Part shown: piece after piece, positions 1-6,793 of the stretch | Layout: each line of letters begins with the position of its first letter | Position numbering within the stretch: the first letter of the stretch is position 1 | Source of the DNA: an uncultured Spirochaetaceae bacterium | GTDB taxonomy: Bacteria; Spirochaetota; Spirochaetia; Treponematales; Treponemataceae | Length of the DNA: 10,497 nucleotides | Assembly: GCA_902766345.1 (NCBI GenBank) | Contig: CACXDK010000332.1 | Location: forward strand, 1 to 10,497 | Direction of reading: 5' to 3' | Notes under the pieces: generated by a model | Told to the model about the DNA's origin: nothing | The model's input: the letters and a program-made list of their open reading frames with translations, nothing else | Database searches by the model: none | Position numbers and translations under genes: made by a program

Positions 1-240
1 GCCTGCATTTACAAAAAGACTTATTACTCCAGGCTTGTTAGCACCAAAAGCTTGCTGAAATATCATTTCCTGCGAAACATGATGCAGGATTACACCAATA
101 GCAGCCAAGCCCCTAAGCGATTTTGTCACAGTAAGTGATGAAGAATCTTCATGAAACTGAGATTTTCCAAAGCCAGCAAATTTTCCGCCCCATACACAAA
201 GGGCAATAAAAAGCAAGTAAACGGTATAAGTTATGTACAT
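1..240 (-). CDS. Acyltransferase 3 family membrane protein, N-terminal part (cut by window edge)
   Basis: The minus strand reads open from an ATG at 240-238 to the window edge, giving the first 80 residues. The start is supported by an AAAGGA Shine-Dalgarno at 255-250, nine bases upstream. Residues 4-19 are a hydrophobic segment (YTVYLLFIALCVWGG). At about residues 40-54 comes KSLRGLAAIGVILHH, the signature of the first core helix of acyltransferase 3 proteins (OafA/WecH-like), where the Arg-Gly and the His are conserved and the His is needed for catalysis. These integral membrane enzymes transfer acetyl or other acyl groups to surface sugars or lipids. The substrate cannot be told from this part. 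The gene is divergent from iorB and shares its upstream region, with no evident functional link. A hydrophobic extension before the RGLAA helix is somewhat unusual, but this form occurs in the family. The family call is fairly safe; everything after residue 80 is unseen. Confidence 0.72.
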   Translation of the reverse strand, partial: MYITYTVYLLFIALCVWGGKFAGFGKSQFHEDSSSLTVTKSLRGLAAIGVILHHVSQEMIFQQAFGANKPGVISLFVNAG

Positions 241-261
241 TATGATTATTCCTTTCTAAAA

Positions 262-270
262 AGTATAACA
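262..270 (-). promoter_or_regulatory. Extended -10 promoter for the acyltransferase gene
   Basis: The minus strand carries TGT-TATACT (270-262), an extended -10 element (TGn plus a near-consensus hexamer), about 22 bases upstream of the acyltransferase ATG. No good -35 box lies 16-18 bases further upstream, which is tolerable for an extended -10. Transcription would start near 255, leaving a leader of about 15 bases that just includes the Shine-Dalgarno. This was read by eye only. Confidence 0.4.
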
Positions 271-306
271 CAGGTTTTAAATTTTGGAAGAGCAATGTTC
301 GTTCCC

Positions 307-336
307 TTGAAAAAAAGTCTCTATATATGGTAACAT
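307..336 (+). promoter_or_regulatory. Candidate promoter of the iorB operon, abutting its start codon
   Basis: TTGAAA at 307-312 is followed after 18 bases by TAACAT at 331-336, preceded by TGG, so it also reads as an extended -10 (TGnTAACAT). The start of transcription would fall within a few bases of the iorB ATG at 346. A perfect TATAAT also lies at 337-342, but used as a -10 it would put the transcript start inside the coding region. No Shine-Dalgarno precedes the ATG, so the message is probably leaderless or nearly so. Confidence 0.4.
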
Positions 337-345
337 TATAATACT

Positions 346-918
346 ATGAGTGTAAGGAACATATTGATAGTTGGTGTAGGCGGACAGGGAGCACTTCTTG
401 CTTCTAAGACGCTGGGACAAGTTCTTCTTGATGCAGGTTATGACGTAAAAGTCAGTGAAGTACATGGAATGAGCCAGAGAGGTGGCTCTGTTGTAACTTA
501 TGTACGTTACGGAGAAAAAGTTTATTCTCCAATTGTAGACAAAGGCGAAGCAGATTACATTGTTTCATTCGAAATGCTTGAAGCTGCCCGTTATGCAGAC
601 TATTTAAAAAAAGACGGTCAAATTGTAGTAAATACACAGCAGATAGACCCAATGCCTGTAATTACAGGTGCAGCAGAATATCCTTCAAATCTTCAGCAGC
701 TCATGCAGGATAAAGGCATAAAGGTAGATGCACTAGACTGCCTTACTCTTGCAGAACAGGCAGGAACTTCAAAAGCAGTAAATATAGTACTCATGGGGCG
801 TCTTTCAAAATACATGGACTTTGGCGAAGATAAATGGCTGGCTGCAATAGAAAAACTGGTAAAACCTCAGTTCCTTGAAGTTAATAAAAAGGCATTTAAA
901 TTAGGACGTGGAGAATAG
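346..918 (+). CDS. iorB: Indolepyruvate:ferredoxin oxidoreductase, beta subunit
   Basis: The 190-residue product matches the usual length of the IOR beta subunit. It is the gamma-type domain of the pyruvate:ferredoxin oxidoreductase superfamily, which pairs with the thiamine-diphosphate- and FeS-bearing IorA in the cytoplasm to convert aryl-pyruvates plus CoA to aryl-acetyl-CoA, CO2 and reduced ferredoxin, or the reverse. Seen in the sequence: the N-terminal strand and glycine-rich turn NILIVGVGGQG (residues 5-15), the SEVHGMSQRGGSV segment (about residues 37-49) that is a hallmark of the family, and no cysteine cluster, as expected for beta. The ATG at 346 keeps the first beta strand intact but has no Shine-Dalgarno; a TTG at 364 behind AAGGA would remove that strand and is less likely. 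The gene heads an operon whose next ATG is one base after its TAG. Its partner iorA is not adjacent but lies about 9 kb away on the other strand. Confidence 0.93.
   Translation: MSVRNILIVGVGGQGALLASKTLGQVLLDAGYDVKVSEVHGMSQRGGSVVTYVRYGEKVYSPIVDKGEADYIVSFEMLEAARYADYLKKDGQIVVNTQQIDPMPVITGAAEYPSNLQQLMQDKGIKVDALDCLTLAEQAGTSKAVNIVLMGRLSKYMDFGEDKWLAAIEKLVKPQFLEVNKKAFKLGRGE
910..913 (+). promoter_or_regulatory. Shine-Dalgarno that sets the paaK start
   Basis: GGAG lies six bases upstream of the ATG at 920 and inside the last codons of iorB. It favours the ATG at 920 over an in-frame GTG at 908, which has no such site in front of it. The arrangement (stop TAG, one base, ATG) suggests translational coupling to iorB. 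Confidence 0.65.
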
Positions 919-919
919 A

Positions 920-2230
920 ATGGCATTAAAATATTTCCAAAAAGAAAAAGAATGTATGCCCATTGAAGAACTTAGAAAGCTTCAGGGAAAAAGGCTTGTC
1001 GAAAATTTCAGACATGTATACGAAAATGTAGAATACTACAGAAAAAGATGCGAGGAAGCAGGTATTACTCCTGATGACATCCACGGTCTTGAAGATTTGG
1101 ACAAAATACCATTCACCTGCAAAGACGATCTTCGTCAAACATATCCTTACGGTCTTTTTGCAGTTCCACGCAGTCAAGTTGTACGCATTCATGCATCATC
1201 GGGAACAACTGGTAAGCAGATTGTCGTAGGCTACACAAAAGAAGACCTTGACATTTGGGACGAATGTACAGCACGTCAGCTGGTTGCAATCGGTGCAGAT
1301 GAAAATGACATTGTTCAGGTAGCTTACGGTTACGGTCTTTTTACTGGTGGCTTCGGAGTACATGGAGGAGCAACAAGACTTGGAGCACAAGTCATTCCAA
1401 TTTCCTCTGGAAATACAAAAAGACAAATTACATTCATGCAGGACTTAAAATCTACAGTACTTGCATGTACACCTTCCTATGCAGCATATCTTGGTGAAAC
1501 ACTCAAAGAAATGGGACTTACACCAAAAGACATCTGCCTTAAAGCTGGCATTTTCGGTGCAGAGCCTTGGACAGAAGAAATGAGACGCGACATTGAAAAG
1601 TCGCTTGGCATCAAGGCTTATGATATATATGGTCTTACAGAAGTTATGGGTCCTGGAGTAGCTTACGAATGTACTGAGCAGAAAGGAATGCACGTAAACG
1701 AAGACCACTTTATTATAGAAACCATTGATCCTGAAACAGGCAAAAGACTTCCAGACGGCGAAAAGGGAGAACTTGTATTTACAGCAATCACAAAAAAAGC
1801 ATTTCCTCTTATGAGGTTCCGCACAAAAGATATTGGTGTGCTAAACAGAACCCCATGTTCATGCGGCAGAACCTTTGTAAGAATGTCAAAGCCAATGGGA
1901 CGCACAGATGACATGCTCATTATTCGCGGTGTAAACGTATTCCCAAGCCAGATTGAAGGCGTGCTTTTGCAAAACGGATATCCGCCAAACTATCAGATTA
2001 TTGTTGGTCGCGTAAACAATACCGACACATTTGAAATCAAAGTAGAAATGGTTCCAGAAAAGTTCAGCGATGTTATTGCAGAAATCAACCAGCAGGAACG
2101 AGAGCTGTCAAATGCATTGCTTAACGTTCTACAGATAAAGGCTAAAGTTACACTTGTTGCACCAAAGAGCATTGAACGCTCAGAAGGAAAAGCAAAGCGT
2201 ATCATAGATACACGTAAACTGCACGACTAA
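920..2230 (+). CDS. paaK: Phenylacetate-CoA ligase (AMP-forming), PaaK family
   Basis: This 436-residue protein, the usual PaaK length, activates phenylacetate or a related aryl acid with ATP and CoA to aryl-acetyl-CoA, AMP and pyrophosphate in the cytoplasm. The adenylate-forming motifs appear in order: the phosphate loop SSGTTGK (about residues 93-99, with Gln where many relatives have Pro next), YGLTEVMGPG (about 240), FRTKDIG (about 303), and the hinge region GRTDDMLIIRGVNVFP (about 330-345), followed by a small C-terminal domain with a late lysine (GKAKR) near the end. A CSCGR segment before the hinge is typical of this subfamily. The start chosen is the ATG at 920, one base past the iorB stop; the GTG at 908 would add only four residues. 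Pairing with iorB, an ACT protein and a thioesterase argues for aryl acids derived from aromatic amino acids rather than the aerobic Paa pathway, none of whose oxygenase genes is seen here. The exact aryl substrate is unknown. Confidence 0.93.
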   Translation: MALKYFQKEKECMPIEELRKLQGKRLVENFRHVYENVEYYRKRCEEAGITPDDIHGLEDLDKIPFTCKDDLRQTYPYGLFAVPRSQVVRIHASSGTTGKQIVVGYTKEDLDIWDECTARQLVAIGADENDIVQVAYGYGLFTGGFGVHGGATRLGAQVIPISSGNTKRQITFMQDLKSTVLACTPSYAAYLGETLKEMGLTPKDICLKAGIFGAEPWTEEMRRDIEKSLGIKAYDIYGLTEVMGPGVAYECTEQKGMHVNEDHFIIETIDPETGKRLPDGEKGELVFTAITKKAFPLMRFRTKDIGVLNRTPCSCGRTFVRMSKPMGRTDDMLIIRGVNVFPSQIEGVLLQNGYPPNYQIIVGRVNNTDTFEIKVEMVPEKFSDVIAEINQQERELSNALLNVLQIKAKVTLVAPKSIERSEGKAKRIIDTRKLHD

Positions 2231-2234
2231 ACTC

Positions 2235-2240
2235 AGGAGG
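2235..2240 (+). promoter_or_regulatory. Strong Shine-Dalgarno for the ACT gene
   Basis: AGGAGG stands seven bases before the ATG at 2248, in the 17-base gap after paaK. It is the best ribosome binding site in the operon, so the ACT protein may be made at a higher level than its neighbours. Confidence 0.7.
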
Positions 2241-2247
2241 AAACAGA

Positions 2248-2679
2248 ATGACAATTACACAGATTTCAATCTTTATAGAAAACAGAAAAAATGCCCTTTC
2301 TGAACTTACAAAAGTTCTTGCAGAACACAAAATCAGCATGCGCACAATTTCTATTGCAGACACAAGCGATTTTGGTATAGCAAGGATTATTGTTGACAAT
2401 CCTGTGCAGGTGCAGGCAGCGCTTGAACGCTCTGCATACATAGTAAAGGCAACTCCAGTAATCGCTCTTGAAATTCCAGATGAAGCTGGAAGCCTTAACA
2501 AGATTCTTAAACTCCTTGCAGATAACAACCGCAATGTTGAATACATGTACGGTTTTACAGGACACAAATCTGGCAGTGCTTACATGATTATTCGTTGTAC
2601 AGACATTGCAGAAACAGAAAAAGTTCTTGATAAAGCTGGTATTCACATGGCAAGTCAGGAAGAACTCAAGGAGATTTAA
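2248..2679 (+). CDS. Tandem ACT-domain protein, likely amino-acid sensor
   Basis: This 143-residue cytoplasmic protein consists of two ACT repeats and nothing else. Each shows the beta-alpha-beta-beta-alpha-beta pattern: repeat one at about residues 3-65 (ISIFIENRKNALSELTKVLA, then ISMRTISIAD and IARIIVD) and repeat two at about 70-138 (ALEIPDEAGSLNKILKLLAD, then VEYMYGFTG and AYMIIRC). ACT domains bind amino acids and other small ligands, usually to control an enzyme or regulator. A free-standing tandem ACT protein next to a PaaK ligase and ior genes is a recurring arrangement in anaerobes and archaea, which suggests it binds an aromatic amino acid or a related acid and modulates the ligase or the oxidoreductase. 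That role is inferred, since no catalytic residues are present. The gene sits 17 bases after paaK and 5 bases before the thioesterase, so it is co-transcribed with both. Confidence 0.88.
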   Translation: MTITQISIFIENRKNALSELTKVLAEHKISMRTISIADTSDFGIARIIVDNPVQVQAALERSAYIVKATPVIALEIPDEAGSLNKILKLLADNNRNVEYMYGFTGHKSGSAYMIIRCTDIAETEKVLDKAGIHMASQEELKEI

Positions 2680-2684
2680 TTATC

Positions 2685-3095
2685 ATGAGCTGTACCGCCG
2701 AAGATTTGAAAAAGGCCCGTGAGTTTTTCGGTAAAGACATATATGCATCAAAAACAACAGGAATACAGATTGATGATGTAGGAGATCATTATGCAAAATG
2801 CTCTCTTAAAATAACCGATGCTCACAAAAATGCTTATGGCGGTGTAATGGGAGGTGTAATATTTACCCTTGCAGACTACACCTTTGCCGTTGCTTCAAAT
2901 TTCAACACGGTACAGACGGTTTCTACAACAAGTCAAATAAATTTTACAGGCATGGCAAAAGGTGGAATGCTAATTTCAGAATCAAAGCTCATAAAAGATG
3001 GACGCACAACATGCCTGTATTCAATAGATATCTGCGACGAACTTGGAACAAAAGTTGCATTCGTCACAGTAACAGGCATGAAACTGTCGCATTAA
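2685..3095 (+). CDS. PaaI-family hotdog-fold thioesterase
   Basis: This 136-residue protein has the single hotdog domain of the PaaI/YdiI-type acyl-CoA thioesterases, which hydrolyse aryl- or acyl-CoA to the free acid and CoA. The core motif is at about residues 47-71: H-K-N-A-Y-G-G-V-M-G-G-V-I-F-T-L-A-D, followed by Y-T-F-A-V-A-S-N. The Asp of LAD (residue 64), the presumed general base, and the GG before it are present. The residue before that GG is Met rather than the His often found in PaaI. An AAGGAG Shine-Dalgarno at 2668-2673 lies within the end of the ACT gene, with an 11-base spacer and a five-base intergenic gap, so the gene is the last of the iorB operon. In this setting it probably cleaves aryl-acetyl-CoA, releasing CoA or preventing its trapping. 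The substrate is inferred from context. Its stop overlaps the stop of the opposing larE gene. Confidence 0.86.
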   Translation: MSCTAEDLKKAREFFGKDIYASKTTGIQIDDVGDHYAKCSLKITDAHKNAYGGVMGGVIFTLADYTFAVASNFNTVQTVSTTSQINFTGMAKGGMLISESKLIKDGRTTCLYSIDICDELGTKVAFVTVTGMKLSH

Positions 3096-3904
3096 ATAAC
3101 TTCATTCAAGCTGCCCGTGCGGTAGCCTTGAAGATCAAGTGAGATGTAGGAAAAGCCCGCGTTTCTAAATTCCTGCACAATTTCTTCCCGATATGCAAAC
3201 AACGATTGCAATTCAGAAGGTAGCACTTCTATACGTGCAAGATTTTCACCATGAAGCCTTACCCTAAATTGCGAGAATCCAAGGCCCAACAAAAAAGCTT
3301 CTGCATGTTCAATCATGCCAAGTTTTCGTGCAGTAATTTCTTCACCGTAAGGAATTCTACTTGCAAGACATGCCAGCGAAGGCTTATTCCAAGTGCGAAG
3401 CTCGGCTTCTTTTGAAAGTTCCCTAATATCTGCCTTATGAAGCCCGCATTCCATTAGAGGACTTTTTATGCCAAGTTCAGAAAGTGCTTTTAACCCAGGT
3501 CTGTAATCTCCCGTATCATCAATATTACTTCCATCGCATACGCAGGAAAGATTCCGCCGCTTCGCCTCGGCAATTATCATGTTAAATATTTTTTTCTTGC
3601 AGATATAGCAGCGGTTCTTTGGATTGCTGCATATTTCACTGTCAGAAAGCACATCAACATCAAGCTGTACATGCTCTACATCTAGACTCTTGCATAGCGA
3701 TACAGCTTCATTAGATTCCGCCTCGGACAAAAATGCAGTTTTTACAGTAATTGCAACAATATTTTTACCAAGCAAATCATGAGCTGTTTTTAAAAGAAAG
3801 GCAGAATCTACCCCACCCGAAAAAGCTATTGCACAGCTCCCCAAAGATTTCAAGTAATCACAAAGTTTTTCAAATTTATCATGACTATCATTCTGTATAC
3901 TCAT
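3092..3904 (-). CDS. larE: LarE-type ATP-dependent sacrificial sulfur transferase
   Basis: The 270-residue product matches LarE length. LarE adenylates a pyridinium dicarboxylate mononucleotide and adds sulfur during synthesis of the nickel-pincer nucleotide cofactor of lactate racemase and relatives. Seen here are the PP-loop SGGVDS (residues 29-34), NPKNRCYICKK (about 94-104), DGSNIDDTGDYRPG (about 124-137) and KPSLACLASRIPYG (about 174-187). Cys179 corresponds to the sulfur-donating Cys176 of the Lactobacillus enzyme. The extra pair Cys99/Cys102 marks the three-cysteine type reported to carry a 4Fe-4S cluster and to act catalytically rather than sacrificially. No larA, larB or larC is in the window, so the nickel cofactor role is by family only, and another thiolation role is possible. 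The ATG overlaps the stop of the kinase gene upstream (ATGA, 3904-3901), implying coupled translation; a GGAG lies 11 bases before it. The stop codon overlaps the opposing thioesterase gene. Confidence 0.88.
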   Translation of the reverse strand: MSIQNDSHDKFEKLCDYLKSLGSCAIAFSGGVDSAFLLKTAHDLLGKNIVAITVKTAFLSEAESNEAVSLCKSLDVEHVQLDVDVLSDSEICSNPKNRCYICKKKIFNMIIAEAKRRNLSCVCDGSNIDDTGDYRPGLKALSELGIKSPLMECGLHKADIRELSKEAELRTWNKPSLACLASRIPYGEEITARKLGMIEHAEAFLLGLGFSQFRVRLHGENLARIEVLPSELQSLFAYREEIVQEFRNAGFSYISLDLQGYRTGSLNEVI

Positions 3905-6786
3905 TCAGAAAGAAGCTCCAATAATGCAGCACGGTCAACAGCTCTGACTGTGCTGCGTATTTTTTTATATTTAGGAATAAAATCCTCTGGCAAAGAATAA
4001 TTATCAAGTTCTGCAATAATATTATCCGCCATGTTAAAATCAAATGCCTGCACACATTCTTTAAGTGCAGACATTGCATCATCAATCTGTTTCTGCGATA
4101 TATTAGGTTCAGACGGTGTAGCCGCTTTCTGCGTACTTATAGCTTTACCACATAAATAGGCAAGTCTATCTTTGTATGCACGCCAGTCAGACAATAATGT
4201 TGGAGTTCTTTCTTTAATGTCTGCAACACCATGCTCTTCTCCCCTTTTAGCTTCATCACCCGAAGCCTCCAATTCCTTTGCAAGAGCAGAAAGCTCCATT
4301 GCTCCAATCAGTCTGGCAGAAGATTTTAGAGCATGAACAAGAACCGTATAGTTAGTCCAGTCACCATCATTTGCATACTGTTCCGTTTTTTCAGATTTTT
4401 CTTCTATTGAATCCCAGAAGATATTTACAGCATCCATGAATGTATCCATGCTACCACAGTTCTTAACAGCCTCACAAATATCAACACCGAACATCTTCTT
4501 AAACAAAGCATCAGAAACTCCTCTACCGCCTGATGCTCCCCCTTCCTTTGATTTTTGTACAACAAAGCCCTCATCACCTTCATGAATCATTTTTTCTGCA
4601 GGAAGGTAACGGCTCATCATAGCTTCAAGTTTAGCAGAGTTTACAGGCTTTGAAATATAATCTTCAAAACCGCTTGAAAGGAACATTTCTCTTGCACCAG
4701 TTATAGCATTTGCAGTAAGGGCAATACAGACAGCCTTTTGATTTACCGAAGAAGAGTCTGCACGCAGTTCTGCAAGCATTTGAATTCCATCTTTGTTCGG
4801 CATAAGATGGTCAATAAAAATAATATCATAAGGGTTTATTTTCGCAACAGCAAGTGCACTGTCAGCATCATTTGCCGTGTCTATATTTATTCTTGTCTGC
4901 TTTAACAGTCCCTTAATTACGGTCAAGTTCATAGGAGTGTCATCAACAACAAGAATATGTGCATTCGGAGCTTGGAAACTTTCATGATAAGAGACAGCTT
5001 CTGTACGAAGTCCTTTAAGAGCATTTTCCATAGTGCCAAACTTATCCCAGTCACGAACCTCCTGTTCTATATCAAAATAAAACTTACTACCCCTTCCATA
5101 CTCACTTTCAACTTTAAGAACAGAACCCATCTTTGAAAGCAAAGCACTAGTAATGCTCATTCCAAGTCCAGTACCTTCAATAGAACGATTACGGCTTTCT
5201 TCTATACGCTCAAAAGGCTTATTAAGCTTTTCTATATCTTCTTTTTTTATGCCTATGCCTGTATCAGTAACACAGAATGAAAGTGAGATTTTATTATCAG
5301 CTACTTTTTTAAATCCAACCTCCATATTAACAGAACCTTTGTGAGTATATTTTACAGCATTAGTAAGAATGTTAAGAACACACTGTCTTATGCGGGTTTC
5401 ATCTCCAAAAAGTCGGTATGGGGTATCTTCATCCACCCTCACTTTAAATTGCAAAGACTTACCTTTTGCACGCAGTTCTGTCATTGTACACAAATCATTC
5501 AGCATGCCACGAAGATCATAAACAGAGTTTATAATTTCCATCTTGCCAGCTTCAATCTTTGACAAATCAAGAATGTCATTAATTATTGCAAGCAAAGATT
5601 TTCCGCTGGACATAATATCATGAGCATAGGCTTTGACATTTTCTTCACTTGACTCGCGTAAAATCATCTCATCAAGACCAAGCACAGCATTAATTGGAGT
5701 GCGTATTTCATGCGACATATTCGCAAGAAATAAAGACTTTGCCTGATTTGCACGATCTGCAATATTCCTCTGCTCTTCCAGTTCCTGCATATAACGGAAA
5801 TGTTCCGTTTCATCAGAAATTACATAAACCTCACCAGCTTTATGTCCATTTGCAGTAAGAGAATCTTCTTTAATAGTATAAATTCTATCCTGAATTGTTA
5901 CAGACTCTACATTCGAAAAAAGTTTTTTTATGTTCTCTAAAGTTTTCTCTGGGGCATCTGTGAGTCCAGAAAACAGGCTTCTAGCTTTTTGATTGCTAAA
6001 ACTTACAGTACCATCTTCACGGGTAGCAATAATGCCTTCTGAAACATTTTCTATTACAAAATCCTGAGCCAGACCTTTTGTATCAAGAATGTCATAAAAG
6101 AAAATTGCAATACACAAGACAATAGAAGCAAGGGCATAACCAATGCACGTGATATCATAGCCAGGAATGACCTTACACAAATTAAATACATAAAATAATC
6201 CGTCAAAAAATACAACAAGAAGTATTAACAACAGTTGCTTTATTTTGCGGGGATTCTTCTCTTTAATCAAAGAAGCAAACAAAAGAGTTAATCCATACGC
6301 AATATAAAATATTAAAAGGAATGTATATATATGATGGAGAATACCGTACTTTAATATCAGGTGAGGGAAAATTCCCCTATTCACAAATTCTATTGAAGTA
6401 TAATACAGAGTGTTGTAGCTAGCGGTAATGACAAGAATATAAATTACAGCATGAAGAATAGAAGTCACAGAAACTATGCATTTATATATTCTGCCTTTGC
6501 ACAAAAGCATGACAAAGACAAGAAGAGAAAGAGGAATCCACACTCGCCCAAGATATGACACTTGCCACGCAAGGATGGCTTCTCTAAGAGACTGTGCATG
6601 CATAACAGCAAAATAACCTGCAGTGTTTATCAGTGTTGAAACACAGTAAAAGAACAGCCAGCCATGCAACGGCTTAGACCATTTCTTAATGATGTATGCA
6701 CACATAAACAGCATAAGGATAATACTGGCATACTGCACGCCAAGCAGAATATTATACAGTGACATTGTAGGCATGACCGTATTCAT
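3901..6786 (-). CDS. 7TM hybrid sensor histidine kinase (PAS-HisKA-HATPase-REC-HPt)
   Basis: This 961-residue membrane sensor kinase carries a complete internal phosphorelay. Residues 10-235 hold seven hydrophobic segments (about 12-33, 42-62, 70-96, 102-122, 148-173, 184-204, 211-233), resembling the N-terminal 7TM region of histidine kinases. A PAS-like domain follows (about 240-330, EGIIATREDGTVSFSN), then a coiled linker. HisKA has ANMSHEIRTPINAVLG with phospho-acceptor His359. The ATPase domain has N-box LNILTNAVKYT (471-481), DTGIG (508-512) and GTGLGM (538-543). The receiver domain has Asp615/Asp616, phospho-acceptor Asp659, Thr691 and Lys713. The HPt domain has His818 in VHALKSSARLIGA. 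About 110 further residues follow with no domain I recognise. No separate response regulator is encoded nearby, so its output partner is elsewhere. The signal is unknown. The start codon lacks a Shine-Dalgarno and lies seven bases after a -10 box. The gene is coupled to larE through ATGA and is divergent from the chemoreceptor gene. Confidence 0.92.
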   Translation of the reverse strand: MNTVMPTMSLYNILLGVQYASIILMLFMCAYIIKKWSKPLHGWLFFYCVSTLINTAGYFAVMHAQSLREAILAWQVSYLGRVWIPLSLLVFVMLLCKGRIYKCIVSVTSILHAVIYILVITASYNTLYYTSIEFVNRGIFPHLILKYGILHHIYTFLLIFYIAYGLTLLFASLIKEKNPRKIKQLLLILLVVFFDGLFYVFNLCKVIPGYDITCIGYALASIVLCIAIFFYDILDTKGLAQDFVIENVSEGIIATREDGTVSFSNQKARSLFSGLTDAPEKTLENIKKLFSNVESVTIQDRIYTIKEDSLTANGHKAGEVYVISDETEHFRYMQELEEQRNIADRANQAKSLFLANMSHEIRTPINAVLGLDEMILRESSEENVKAYAHDIMSSGKSLLAIINDILDLSKIEAGKMEIINSVYDLRGMLNDLCTMTELRAKGKSLQFKVRVDEDTPYRLFGDETRIRQCVLNILTNAVKYTHKGSVNMEVGFKKVADNKISLSFCVTDTGIGIKKEDIEKLNKPFERIEESRNRSIEGTGLGMSITSALLSKMGSVLKVESEYGRGSKFYFDIEQEVRDWDKFGTMENALKGLRTEAVSYHESFQAPNAHILVVDDTPMNLTVIKGLLKQTRINIDTANDADSALAVAKINPYDIIFIDHLMPNKDGIQMLAELRADSSSVNQKAVCIALTANAITGAREMFLSSGFEDYISKPVNSAKLEAMMSRYLPAEKMIHEGDEGFVVQKSKEGGASGGRGVSDALFKKMFGVDICEAVKNCGSMDTFMDAVNIFWDSIEEKSEKTEQYANDGDWTNYTVLVHALKSSARLIGAMELSALAKELEASGDEAKRGEEHGVADIKERTPTLLSDWRAYKDRLAYLCGKAISTQKAATPSEPNISQKQIDDAMSALKECVQAFDFNMADNIIAELDNYSLPEDFIPKYKKIRSTVRAVDRAALLELLSE

Positions 6787-6793
6787 GTTTTAT

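Noticed and set aside
151..333. A 60-residue plus-strand frame before iorB
   Set aside because: It runs through the acyltransferase start and the iorB promoter region, and its sequence looks random. The minus strand encodes a recognisable acyltransferase motif instead.
908..919. GTG at 908 as the start of paaK
   Set aside because: It lacks a Shine-Dalgarno and would add only Met-Glu-Asn-Arg inside iorB; the ATG at 920 has GGAG six bases upstream.
2202..2646. Minus-strand frames of 121 and 126 residues opposite the ACT gene
   Set aside because: Both mirror the codon pattern of a conserved plus-strand gene that has its own strong ribosome site.
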